64,000 nt of DNA from Lewinellaceae bacterium (GTDB lineage Bacteria > Bacteroidota > Bacteroidia > Chitinophagales > Saprospiraceae): NCBI GenBank assembly GCA_020636275.1, contig JACJYD010000001.1, positions 1,178,001 to 1,242,000 on the forward strand. Direction: 5' to 3'. Both the position numbers and the translations under genes were made by a program. The notes below the pieces were generated by a model. It searched no databases and had not been told where the DNA came from. It saw only the letters and a program-made list of their open reading frames with translations. This document shows, piece after piece, positions 1 through 8,620 of the stretch. Each line of letters starts with the position of its first letter. Position 1 is the stretch's first letter.

Positions 1-12
1 TTAACAATCTCG

Positions 13-44
13 TTGCGTTGATATCAATGCTTTGTTTATCTTTG
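13..44 (+). promoter_or_regulatory. Bacteroidota-type promoter for gldK
   Basis: TATCTTTG at 37-44 is an exact match to the Bacteroidota -7 consensus TAnnTTTG. A TTG at 13-15 lies 21 bases upstream, where the -33 element is expected. Transcription would start near position 51, about 95 bases before the favoured gldK start. Inference from motif and spacing only. Confidence 0.6.
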
Positions 45-145
45 CAGCCTGTTGTACAAAATTCAAAAATTTAGTTTTGTAGATCTTTACAAAGAGTCTA
101 TATTTACGGACGTTTTTTAAAATGAAGGAAAACTCGGGTGTCACA

Positions 146-1396
146 ATGAAAAAATCACTAAGAACTTCACTTGCGTTGCTAGTGTTGGTAACGCTGGCGT
201 CTTCTTGCGGAACGCGTCAAAACGGCCAATTGCTTGGAGTTTTGGACCGTCCCAACTGGAAGGGTATCAATCCCTATGGAATGGTGTATGTACCTTCCGG
301 TACCTTACACATTGGAAACAGTGACCAGGACATTACCAACACGTTCGTCCAAAGACCGAAATCGATTTCTATTGCGGGCTTTTACATGGATGACACGGAG
401 ATCACGAACAACGAATACCGTCAGTTCGTGTATTGGGTACAAGACTCCCTGGCGCACGACCTGCTGGACCACTATTACGAAGATGAGCGGACTGGTGACC
501 AGTTCATCGACTGGGACCAGGATATCGACTGGGAAGATGAGACCCTTGAGGACCTCTACTTCCAGGGTAACGACCGGTTTGCAGGCCGGAAGGAATTGAA
601 TACCACCCGCATGGTATACGAATATCAGTGGTATGACTGGAAAGCTGCCGCTGCTGACCGTGGCCGCTCGCCGCGTTCTGCGTTCATCAAGCGCAAGAAG
701 GCAAATATTTATCCCGATACGATGGTATGGGTTCGCGACTTCTCCTATTCCTACAACGAACCGATGACCCGTAACTATTTCTGGCACCCGGCATTTGATG
801 ATTATCCCGTTGTAGGTGTCAACTGGCATATGGCCAATGCGTTCTGCTTCTGGCGGACGAAACTCTGGAATGCCTACGAAGCGGATGCCGACCGTGGCGT
901 CTATTCGGAAGACTTCCGACTGCCGTATGAGCACGAATGGGAATACGCCGCACGTGGCGGTCACGATATCGCTCCTTTCCCCTGGGGCGGTTATTACCTG
1001 CGCAACACCAAAGGCTGTCTGTTGGCCAACTTTAAGCCGGGCCGTGGTAATTACCCGGAAGACGGCGGTCTCTACACGGTTAAGGCCGATGCGTACTTCC
1101 CGAATGACTATGGTCTGTTCAACATGTCCGGAAACGTGGCAGAATGGACTTCTTCGGCTTACTACGAAAACGCATACTCCTTCATTCACGACCTGAACCC
1201 GGATATTCGCTACGACGCCAAGGACTCCGATCCGGATGCCTACAAGCGCAAAGTGATCCGCGGCGGTTCGTGGAAAGATATCGGTTTCTATCTCCAAACC
1301 GGAACCCGTCACTGGGAGTTTGAAGATACGACCAAATCTTACATTGGATTCCGTTGTGCCCTGACCTTCCTTGGTCGTTCAATCTCGGATTTCTAA
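146..1396 (+). CDS. gldK: GldK, T9SS outer-membrane ring lipoprotein
   Basis: GldK with GldN forms the periplasmic ring attached to the outer membrane in the type IX secretion system, needed for export of CTD-tagged proteins and, in gliders, for motility. Seen: a lipoprotein signal with basic start MKKSLR, a hydrophobic core and the lipobox LASSC, then a formylglycine-generating-enzyme (FGE-sulfatase) fold with the late motif SGNVAEW and a C-terminal GFRCAL. I choose ATG 146 because it opens the signal peptide directly; ATG 122 in the same frame would add MKENSGVT, which is acidic and unlikely for a signal. Followed by gldL, gldM and gldN on the same strand, the standard order. The FGE-like domain is structural here and not thought to be catalytic in the family. 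Identity is very secure because of the synteny. Confidence 0.96.
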   Translation: MKKSLRTSLALLVLVTLASSCGTRQNGQLLGVLDRPNWKGINPYGMVYVPSGTLHIGNSDQDITNTFVQRPKSISIAGFYMDDTEITNNEYRQFVYWVQDSLAHDLLDHYYEDERTGDQFIDWDQDIDWEDETLEDLYFQGNDRFAGRKELNTTRMVYEYQWYDWKAAAADRGRSPRSAFIKRKKANIYPDTMVWVRDFSYSYNEPMTRNYFWHPAFDDYPVVGVNWHMANAFCFWRTKLWNAYEADADRGVYSEDFRLPYEHEWEYAARGGHDIAPFPWGGYYLRNTKGCLLANFKPGRGNYPEDGGLYTVKADAYFPNDYGLFNMSGNVAEWTSSAYYENAYSFIHDLNPDIRYDAKDSDPDAYKRKVIRGGSWKDIGFYLQTGTRHWEFEDTTKSYIGFRCALTFLGRSISDF

Positions 1397-1416
1397 TCGA
1401 AAAAAGAGTGAACCGG

Positions 1417-1447
1417 GATGGATACTGTTGAAAAAACAGTATCCATC
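1417..1447 (+). terminator. Hairpin between gldK and gldL
   Basis: A perfect 13-bp inverted repeat (1417-1429 with 1435-1447, loop GAAAA) lies 20 bases after the gldK stop. There is no clean T-run after it, so it may be a partial terminator or an mRNA stabiliser/processing site that sets GldK levels relative to GldLMN. Function is inferred. Confidence 0.55.
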
Positions 1448-1602
1448 TCGCTTTAAATCAACCGCTTAACAGTTTTCTCATTATTTTTTTTATCGGAAAA
1501 AGTGTTACTTTTAGCCCTCCCTGCATTAAAGGGTAGGGATTTCAACGATAACCCTTCATTTTCCAAACACAATTATTAGCTAACCTTTTTAAATCGAAAG
1601 AG

Positions 1603-2196
1603 ATGAGTTTCGTTAAAACCAAAGGGTTTAAGTACTTCAAAAATTTGATCATCGGTATCGGTGCATCCGTCGTTCTTCTGGGCGCCCTGTTCAAACTTGA
1701 AAGCTGGGAAGGCGCCAGTACGATGCTGATCATCGGTCTTTCCGTAGAAGCTTTTATCTTCTCCTTCCTCGGCATTATCGGCCCTGAGAAAGACTACTAC
1801 TGGGAAAAACTCTATCCGGGATTGGATGATTACCACTCTCACATCGCTCCGTTGACGGCAGGTGAGATTGACGTAACTCCTACGACGCCCGCCCTGAACG
1901 GCGAAGTCGTCGAGCAGCAATTGGGCGGTATGCTCACTGAATTGCAAACCATGTCGAAAAACCTGTCTGCCCTCCGTGCCCTCCAGGATGTCGACTTCAC
2001 GGGTACCAGCGAGCAGATCAAGTCGATGAATAACTTCTACCACAAGCTCAATGAAGCTATGGCTGACCTGGGCGACTCCCTGGAAGATACCAAGCAGTAC
2101 AAAGACCAACTGGCTGTGCTGAACAAAAACCTCGGTTCGCTGAATTCCGTCTACGGTACCGTTCTGTCCGCTTACTCCAACCTGGGAGGTAAGTAA
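1603..2196 (+). CDS. gldL: GldL, T9SS inner-membrane motor subunit
   Basis: GldL and GldM form the proton-driven inner-membrane motor that powers type IX secretion. Seen: 197 residues with two adjacent N-terminal membrane segments (about residues 12-32 and 38-60), including a glutamate inside the second one (LSVEAF) that matches the family's functionally important membrane Glu, followed by a long soluble cytoplasmic part that looks helical. The start at ATG 1603 is well placed after an AT-rich spacer. Its gene lies 206 bases after gldK, the longest gap in the cluster, and 53 bases before gldM. Known family length is about 200-250, so this is complete. Confidence 0.95.
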   Translation: MSFVKTKGFKYFKNLIIGIGASVVLLGALFKLESWEGASTMLIIGLSVEAFIFSFLGIIGPEKDYYWEKLYPGLDDYHSHIAPLTAGEIDVTPTTPALNGEVVEQQLGGMLTELQTMSKNLSALRALQDVDFTGTSEQIKSMNNFYHKLNEAMADLGDSLEDTKQYKDQLAVLNKNLGSLNSVYGTVLSAYSNLGGK

Positions 2197-2249
2197 TCAG
2201 ACTCCACAGACGCTTCCAGCAGATTTTTTAACCATTAAAGAAAATTGCT

Positions 2250-3794
2250 ATGTCGATTCCAAAGGAGCCGCGGCAGCTGATGATCAACCTCATGTATCTG
2301 GTGTTGACAGCGCTTCTGGCACTCAACGTTTCGGCCGAGGTGATGACTGCATTCTTCACGATCGATAAAGGTATCACGAATAGTAACAACATCGTCGAAA
2401 ATACCAACCAAACGATCATGCGGAATATTGATGCCCAGGTCGAAGCATATAACAACGAATTAAATCAAGGCTACCTGGCCAAAGCCAAGGAAGCCAAGCA
2501 AGTATCCGAAGACTTCGTTACCTACGTTGACGAGTTGAAGAAAGAACTGTTTGAAAAAGCTGGGGGACCCTCCGAGAAAAACCCGGAACAACCCAAGCGG
2601 ATCAAAGATAAGGACGTAACCACCCGCCTCCTCGTAGGTTTGGAAAACGAAAAAGGTAAAGGTTATGACCTGATGGACAGGATCAATTCTACCCGTGCCA
2701 AATTGCTCGAACTGGTCGACAACGACCAGGGCATCGCCGCTTCCATTCCGCTGAAAATAGATGAAGAATCCGTAACCAAGTCGAAGAAAAAAGACTGGGT
2801 GTATTACAACTTCCAGCAAATGCCGGTGGCTGCCGTATTCCCGATCCTGACCAAGTTCCAAAACGACTCGAAAGCTTCTGCTACAACTGTGTTGAACCAC
2901 CTGTTGGGCAAAGTTGCCGGCCAGGATGTCAAATTCGACGCTTTCGAACCGGTGATCTCTGCAACCAAAGGCTATGTGATCCGGGGTGAAAAATATGAAG
3001 CCGATATCTTCCTGAGCGCTTATAGCACTTCGAATACCGACAATACGAAGATCTACGTCAACGGCACCAACCTGCCCGTTGAGGCTGGTAAAGCTTCCTA
3101 TTCGGCCGCTGCTACCTCCATCGGTACGAAAAAGTACAAGGTGAAGATCGAGATCACAAACCCGTTGACTGGGGAAGTGAAATCGTACGACAGGGAATTC
3201 GAATACGAAGTAGGGGAGCGTTCCGTAACGGTTTCTGCCGATAAGATGAACGTGTTCTACATCGGCGTCGACAACCCCATTTCGGTTTCCGCTGCCGGTA
3301 TTTCGAGTAATGACCTTCGGGTGAGCGTCTCGGGTGGCGGTGGTTCCATTACCAAGCTGAGCGGCGCGAACTACATCGTTAACGTCGATCAACCGACCGA
3401 CGATTGCCGGATCAATGTTGCAGGTGGTGGCCTTTCGGATAGCAAGGTCTTCCGCGTGAAGCGTATCCCCGACCCGGTTGCCCGCTTGGGTAACAAAGAG
3501 GACGGCTCCATGGGTAACGGTGAATTCAAAGCTCAGGCTGGTCTTATCGCCTGGTTGGATAACTTCGACTTCGAAGCGAAGTGCGAAATTCAGGGCTTCA
3601 GGCTCGTCCGTGTGCCGAAACGCCAAGACCCCATTGAAGTGATCAACTCCGGTGGCCGCTACAGCGGCGATGCCAACCGCATCGTCGATCAAGCCAAACC
3701 CGGCGATACGTACTATTTCTTCGATGTGAAAGCACGTTGCCCGGGCGATAAAGCCGGTCGTAAGATTAACTCATTGGTATTCAATATCAAATAA
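2250..3794 (+). CDS. gldM: GldM, T9SS motor stator/rod subunit
   Basis: GldM pairs with GldL in the inner membrane and projects across the periplasm to the GldKN ring, transmitting energy for type IX secretion. Seen: 514 residues, very close to the usual family size; a short cytoplasmic start (MSIPKEPRQ), one membrane helix at about residues 10-30, then a long periplasmic part with an initial helical region and beta-rich repeated domains to the C-terminus, as in the D1-D4 domain structure of the family. Start at ATG 2250. The neighbours gldL and gldN fix the assignment. Confidence 0.96.
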   Translation: MSIPKEPRQLMINLMYLVLTALLALNVSAEVMTAFFTIDKGITNSNNIVENTNQTIMRNIDAQVEAYNNELNQGYLAKAKEAKQVSEDFVTYVDELKKELFEKAGGPSEKNPEQPKRIKDKDVTTRLLVGLENEKGKGYDLMDRINSTRAKLLELVDNDQGIAASIPLKIDEESVTKSKKKDWVYYNFQQMPVAAVFPILTKFQNDSKASATTVLNHLLGKVAGQDVKFDAFEPVISATKGYVIRGEKYEADIFLSAYSTSNTDNTKIYVNGTNLPVEAGKASYSAAATSIGTKKYKVKIEITNPLTGEVKSYDREFEYEVGERSVTVSADKMNVFYIGVDNPISVSAAGISSNDLRVSVSGGGGSITKLSGANYIVNVDQPTDDCRINVAGGGLSDSKVFRVKRIPDPVARLGNKEDGSMGNGEFKAQAGLIAWLDNFDFEAKCEIQGFRLVRVPKRQDPIEVINSGGRYSGDANRIVDQAKPGDTYYFFDVKARCPGDKAGRKINSLVFNIK

Positions 3795-3798
3795 TCAT

Positions 3799-3850
3799 AG
3801 TCAGCAGGATACTAGCTCGCATTTTTTCTGCGTTCTATATCCTGCTGACT
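3799..3850 (+). terminator. Long-loop hairpin between gldM and gldN
   Basis: A perfect 13-bp inverted repeat (AGTCAGCAGGATA at 3799-3811 paired with 3838-3850) encloses a 26-base loop, 4 bases after the gldM stop and 36 bases before the gldN start. It has no T-run directly after it. It may adjust the dose of GldN or protect the gldM 3' end; this is inference. Confidence 0.5.
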
Positions 3851-3886
3851 CTCACTCCTCCTTTTGAAGAAAAAACTCAAAACATC

Positions 3887-4759
3887 ATGAAGATTGCTCT
3901 GAAAACGTTAGGTTTCGGCTGGTTTATGACGATGCTCCTTGCGCTGCCGTTTGCCCTGCAAGCTCAGCTTCCCGAAAGCATCCTCACGGAATCCAGTGAT
4001 CCGAATGCCAAAAAGCCTTTGGACGATATCGTCGAGAAACGTATGACGCTGGAGCACCGCGTATTGCCTTACGATCACATTCGCGAAGCGGATATTTTCT
4101 GGGAAAAGCGGATCTGGCGAGTTGTGGATGTCCGTGAGAAAATGAATAAGCCGTTTGCCTATCCGGAGCGTCCGTTCTTCACCATCCTCATGGAAGCTGC
4201 CATGAACGGCGATATCACGGTGTACAGCACGGAAGATGATAAGTTCACCTCCCCGCTGACCCCCGATGAAGTAGCCGCCAAAAGCGCCTCCATCGATACG
4301 GTTATTACCTTCGACCCGGAAACCTACGAGGAACAGATCCAGGTCGTCCGGAACCAATTGAACCCCGAGGATGTAAAACGCTTCCGTTTCAAGGAAGTCT
4401 GGTTCTTCGACGAGGAAACCTCGACCCTGCAGGTTCGCATCCTGGGGATCGCTCCCCTCCTCGACGTAACCGATGATAACGGAAACTTCCTCTATGAGCA
4501 ACCGATGTTCTGGGTTTACTATCCCGAAGCTCGCAATGTGCTGGCTCGCGAACGCGTATTTAACTACGGAAACGACGCCAGCCCCATTACCTGGGAAGAC
4601 CTCATGGAGATGCGGTACTTTGCCAGCTACGTATACAAAGAATCCAACGTCTATGATCGCCGCCTACAGGAATACCTGACCGGTGTAGACCTTTTGCTGG
4701 AAGCCGATAAGATCAAACAAGAGATCTTTAACTTCGAGCACGACCTTTGGTCTTATTAA
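3887..4759 (+). CDS. gldN: GldN, T9SS periplasmic ring component
   Basis: GldN associates with GldK in the periplasmic ring of the type IX secretion system. Seen: 290 residues, a Sec signal peptide at residues 1-26 ending in ALQAQ, and a soluble body with the family's conserved acidic and aromatic character (for example VWFFDEE and FWVYYPEAR). Start ATG 3887 gives the signal peptide directly. It is the last gene of the gld cluster and is followed 20 bases later by a strong terminator. No truncation is seen. Confidence 0.95.
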   Translation: MKIALKTLGFGWFMTMLLALPFALQAQLPESILTESSDPNAKKPLDDIVEKRMTLEHRVLPYDHIREADIFWEKRIWRVVDVREKMNKPFAYPERPFFTILMEAAMNGDITVYSTEDDKFTSPLTPDEVAAKSASIDTVITFDPETYEEQIQVVRNQLNPEDVKRFRFKEVWFFDEETSTLQVRILGIAPLLDVTDDNGNFLYEQPMFWVYYPEARNVLARERVFNYGNDASPITWEDLMEMRYFASYVYKESNVYDRRLQEYLTGVDLLLEADKIKQEIFNFEHDLWSY

Positions 4760-4779
4760 TTGAAACTCACTATGATATG

Positions 4780-4815
4780 AAAAAGGCGTCCCGGTTTTCG
4801 GGGCGCCTTTTTCTT
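4780..4815 (+). terminator. Rho-independent terminator of the gld cluster
   Basis: AAAAAGGCGTCCC (4780-4792) pairs with GGGGCGCCTTTTT (4800-4812) with one G-T mismatch, and T-rich sequence follows. It sits between the convergent gldN and helicase genes and is A/T-flanked on both sides, so it could work in both directions. Confidence 0.85.
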
Positions 4816-4845
4816 TTTGGGAATGCGGAACGTGGTATTGCGGTT

Positions 4846-6747
4846 TTACAGCATAAATTCCCAGGCCGTCTGGTAATGGCCTTCCCTGTCGACATAATCC
4901 AAAAAGGCCTGATAGAAATCGTGGTTGGCGATGGTGGCGCTGTCGCCCACCACTACCAATAGCTTCCGGGCCCGCGTCATGGCCACGTTCATGCGTCGGT
5001 AGTCGCTGAGAAACCCGATCTGCCCTTTTGAATTGGATCGCACCAGCGAGATATACACCACGTCGCGTTCCTGCCCCTGGAACCCGTCGATCGTGTTGAT
5101 GGTCAACGGGAGGGAAGCGAGCAAGGCGTCCTCCCGCACTATCGATTCCATATATACGACTTGTTCCCGGTAGGGGGATATCAGCGCGATCGATGGAAGC
5201 GGGTGATCGCCATACGACTCGACCAGTTGGTACAGGTGTTCGCACAGGATCTGAAATTCCTGGGGATTGTACCGGCTTTGGTATTCCCCTGTCACCAACT
5301 CTTCAAAACCACAACCTGCAGTGTCGATGAAGGTTACGGGCTCATGCCCGCCAAATAGCAAGCGGTGGTCGTGGATCTCTTCGGCAGCGCGCAGCAATCC
5401 TTTGTAAAAAATCTCATTGGAAAATCCCATGATGGCATTGTGCATCCGGTACTGCACCGTCAACAGACTAACGTCTTCCCATTGGGCAATGCATCGTTCG
5501 ATTAAGGTGACGTCGAGCCCTTCGCGTTGGGCTTTCATCGATTTGACCGTTGGCGGCAATTGATGCGGATCGCCGGCTAACACGACCTTTGAGGCCCGGA
5601 TAATGGGTATCCAACTCGCCGGCTCCAGCGCTTGCGCCGCCTCATCGATGACCACCGTACGAAATTTTCGCCCTTCCAGTACCGGATGAGCCGCCCCTAC
5701 CAGGGTACAGGTAATGACCTGCGCGGCGGTCAGGATCTGATCGATCAGGCGGTCTTCCAGGTCTTTGGCCCAGGCATCCAGTTCGCCGGCTTGTTGATAC
5801 AAGTCCTTGCGTTCGTTGTATTCTTCCCTGCCGAAGGTCCTCCGGAACCGCTTGGCCTGGCGGCGGTACTCCGCAGCCTGGATTTTGACCTTTTTTATGT
5901 TCTTGCTTTCGGGGTGTTTGCTCAGTTGAGCCTCGAGGGTATGGCTGATGATCGACTCGTCGACCCGGGAAATGTTGCCAACCCGGACCACGTTCAGGTC
6001 CATCTCCGCCAGGCGTTCGGTGAGGAGGTCGGTGGCTGTGTTGCTGGGGGCCGTCACCAGTACGGTCGATTCCCGTTCGCAAAGCAGGCGAATGGCATGC
6101 ACCAGGGTGGTCGTTTTTCCCGTACCGGGCGGACCATGGACGACAGCCACATCCTGGGCTGCGAGGATCTGATTGAGTGCCTGGTTTTGGGAGTCATTGA
6201 GCTCGGCCAGTTGTACCGGCTTCGGAATGGGAGCCAGCAGTCGTTCCTGTTTTCCCATAAATACAGCCCGCAACTCCGCCAGGCGGCCCTTTTTTGCCTC
6301 CCGCACGATCTTGAGGGCCTTTTCCATTTCCTGGTAGGTGCGCTCGTCGAACTGCAGATCCACACCTGCCTGCCCGGTGTGCATCCACTCCGGCAGGTCT
6401 TTGGTGTTGAGCACGATCTTCATCCGCTTTTTATCAATGAAGTTGATCACCCCCGTGCGCTCTTTGGTCTTCCCATCGGAGAGCTGGACAAAAAAACGGA
6501 CGGTCTTACCGCTTCGAAATTGATGGGAAAAATCCGGAGCTTCCTGGTGTTCGACGATGACATAAGCCCGCTCGCCATAGGTATAACCCGATTTACCCAC
6601 CAGCACCGGATACCAGGTAAAGCCTTTGGCCTTGCGCTCCGCCATAGGCAAGCGTTCCACCAGGGCCCGGTATTGCTCCAGGTCTTCCTCCTTCTCCAGT
6701 TGGATCAGGTCGTGCAATTTTTGAAAAAAGGCTTCGTGTGTTTGCAT
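4846..6747 (-). CDS. Superfamily 1 DNA/RNA helicase, IGHMBP2/Upf1-like
   Basis: Predicted ATP-dependent nucleic-acid helicase of superfamily 1B, cytoplasmic. Seen: Walker A GPPGTGKTTT, Walker B VIDEAAQALE, GDPHQLPPT (motif III), QYRMH (motif IV), TIDGFQGQE (motif V) and NVAMTRARK (motif VI), all in the expected order. The N-terminal ~190 residues correspond to the variable domain seen in SMUBP-2/IGHMBP2 relatives. I choose the ATG at 6747 (MQTHEAFF); the longer frame to 6822 would add a basic-hydrophobic extension with no support. That leaves an 82-base divergent spacer to the ABC transporter, which probably holds both promoters. The family is common in Bacteroidota, and the exact substrate is not known. 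Confidence 0.9.
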   Translation of the reverse strand: MQTHEAFFQKLHDLIQLEKEEDLEQYRALVERLPMAERKAKGFTWYPVLVGKSGYTYGERAYVIVEHQEAPDFSHQFRSGKTVRFFVQLSDGKTKERTGVINFIDKKRMKIVLNTKDLPEWMHTGQAGVDLQFDERTYQEMEKALKIVREAKKGRLAELRAVFMGKQERLLAPIPKPVQLAELNDSQNQALNQILAAQDVAVVHGPPGTGKTTTLVHAIRLLCERESTVLVTAPSNTATDLLTERLAEMDLNVVRVGNISRVDESIISHTLEAQLSKHPESKNIKKVKIQAAEYRRQAKRFRRTFGREEYNERKDLYQQAGELDAWAKDLEDRLIDQILTAAQVITCTLVGAAHPVLEGRKFRTVVIDEAAQALEPASWIPIIRASKVVLAGDPHQLPPTVKSMKAQREGLDVTLIERCIAQWEDVSLLTVQYRMHNAIMGFSNEIFYKGLLRAAEEIHDHRLLFGGHEPVTFIDTAGCGFEELVTGEYQSRYNPQEFQILCEHLYQLVESYGDHPLPSIALISPYREQVVYMESIVREDALLASLPLTINTIDGFQGQERDVVYISLVRSNSKGQIGFLSDYRRMNVAMTRARKLLVVVGDSATIANHDFYQAFLDYVDREGHYQTAWEFML

Positions 6748-6829
6748 ATCGGGCGAAAGTAGTAAAACCGAAGCACGGTAAAAAAGGTTTCTTTTAATTG
6801 AGTTCAGTGTTTCAAAAATCAATTGCCTT

Positions 6830-8620
6830 TTGAAAGATCAATTACGCGCCCTAAAAAACCTCCCCGCTTTTTTTCGACTGGTTTGGAAGACCAGCCCCGG
6901 ACTCGCGATCAGCAACGCCCTGCTGCGCATTTTGAAGTCCGGCATCCCTGTTTCCACGCTTTACGTGGGTAAGCTCATCATCGATGAGGTGATCCGCCTG
7001 ATCGATTACCCGGGGGATAGCCATCAGCAGCTTTGGATCTGGGTGGGTCTCGAACTCGCCCTGGGCCTGGTTTCCGAGATCATCAGCCGGGGCATCAACC
7101 TGGCCGAAAGCATGCTGGGAGACCTGTTTTCGAATAAAACATCGGTAGAGATCATGCGCCACGCCGCTACCCTGGACCTCTACCACTTCGAAGACGCCGA
7201 ATTTTACGATAAGATGGAGCGGGCCCGCCGGCAAACCTACGGCCGGACCATGCTCTTGTCGATGGTCCTTTCCCAGGTGGAGGATTTCATCACCATTTTT
7301 TTCCTGGGCATCGGTCTGGCGGCCTTCAATCCCTGGTTATTGCTGATCCTCTTTGTCGCAGTGCTGCCGGCCTTTGCCGGGGAGAGCTATTTCAACCAGA
7401 AGACCTATTCGCTTACGCGCAGTTGGACGCCCGAGCGCCGCGAGCTGGATTACCTCCGGTACATCGGCGCCAGCGATACCACGGCAAAAGAGGTCAAACT
7501 CTTTGGCCTGGCCGATTTCCTGGCCAACCGCTTTGAGATGCTCGCCCAAAAATACTACGAAGCCAACCGGGCCCTTTCGGTACGGCGTGCCTTTTGGGGG
7601 ACCGGGCTCTCCAGTCTGGCCACGCTGGCCTACTACGGCGCCTACGTCTTCATCCTCATCCAGACCGTGGGAGGCATTCTGACGGTAGGTACGCTTACCT
7701 TTCTGGCCGGTTCTTTTGCCCGGATGCGGGGCCTGTTGCAGGGGATCATGAGCCGGTTTACGAAAATTGCAGAAAGTGCCCTCTACCTGCAGGACCTGTT
7801 CGATTTTTTCGAGATCAAGCCCATCATCGACGGCAACCGGCAGTCCAGAAAAGTGCCCGTCCCCATCCGGGAAGGGCTCGTTTTTGAGAACGTGAGCTTC
7901 AAATATCCGCAATCCGAGCGCTGGGCGATCCGAAACTTGTCCTTCCGGCTCCAGGCAGGCGAAAAGCTGGCGCTCGTGGGGGAAAATGGAGCCGGAAAGA
8001 CCACGCTGGTCAAACTGCTGGCCCGGCTTTACGAACCCAATGAAGGGCGCATTTTGCTGGATGGAACGGATATCCGGGAGTACGATCCTGAATCGCTGCG
8101 CGCGGCGATCGGGGTGATCTTCCAGGACTACCAGCGCTTTCAGCTTAAAGTACGGGAGAATATCGCCGTGGGTGATATCGAAAACCGGGAGGATACCTTT
8201 CGCATCGAAGATGCCGCCATGAAAAGCCTCGCCAATGACGTGATCAGTGGCCTTCCGCTGGGACTGGAACAACAACTGGGCCGGCGCTTCGCCGATGGAA
8301 TGGAGCTTTCCGGAGGCCAGTGGCAAAAGATCGCCCTGGCACGCGCCTATATGCGCGATGCCCAGCTTTTGATCCTCGATGAGCCGACCTCCTCGCTCGA
8401 TGCCCGTGCAGAATACGAGGTCTTTCAGCGCTTCGCCCAACTGATCGAAGGAAAAACCGCAGTACTGATCTCCCACCGCTTTTCCACCGTGCGCATGGCC
8501 GACCGGATATTGGTGCTGGAAAACGGCAAATTGGCCGAATTGGGCACCCACGAAGAGTTGCTGGAACAGGGGGGCATGTATGCCGAATTATTTCAGTTGC
8601 AGGCGAGAGGATATCAATGA
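6830..8620 (+). CDS. ABC transporter, fused permease and ATPase (exporter type)
   Basis: Half-transporter of the MsbA/multidrug exporter class, expected to work as a dimer in the inner membrane. Seen: an N-terminal membrane domain with about six helices (residues ~20-320) and a C-terminal nucleotide-binding domain with Walker A GENGAGKTT, signature LSGGQWQKIALARA, Walker B LLILDEPTSSLDA and the switch His in LISHRFST. The start is TTG 6830; no ATG or GTG lies in frame between it and the previous stop region. The 596-residue length is normal. Its 3' end overlaps the convergent glycosyltransferase gene by 33 bases. The substrate cannot be read from sequence; lipid or drug export are the usual options. 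Confidence 0.9.
   Translation: MKDQLRALKNLPAFFRLVWKTSPGLAISNALLRILKSGIPVSTLYVGKLIIDEVIRLIDYPGDSHQQLWIWVGLELALGLVSEIISRGINLAESMLGDLFSNKTSVEIMRHAATLDLYHFEDAEFYDKMERARRQTYGRTMLLSMVLSQVEDFITIFFLGIGLAAFNPWLLLILFVAVLPAFAGESYFNQKTYSLTRSWTPERRELDYLRYIGASDTTAKEVKLFGLADFLANRFEMLAQKYYEANRALSVRRAFWGTGLSSLATLAYYGAYVFILIQTVGGILTVGTLTFLAGSFARMRGLLQGIMSRFTKIAESALYLQDLFDFFEIKPIIDGNRQSRKVPVPIREGLVFENVSFKYPQSERWAIRNLSFRLQAGEKLALVGENGAGKTTLVKLLARLYEPNEGRILLDGTDIREYDPESLRAAIGVIFQDYQRFQLKVRENIAVGDIENREDTFRIEDAAMKSLANDVISGLPLGLEQQLGRRFADGMELSGGQWQKIALARAYMRDAQLLILDEPTSSLDARAEYEVFQRFAQLIEGKTAVLISHRFSTVRMADRILVLENGKLAELGTHEELLEQGGMYAELFQLQARGYQ

Noticed and set aside
305..1312. Long reverse-strand open frame across gldK
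   Set aside because: It is a shadow of the highly biased gldK coding frame; the translation has no domain, start signal or neighbours.
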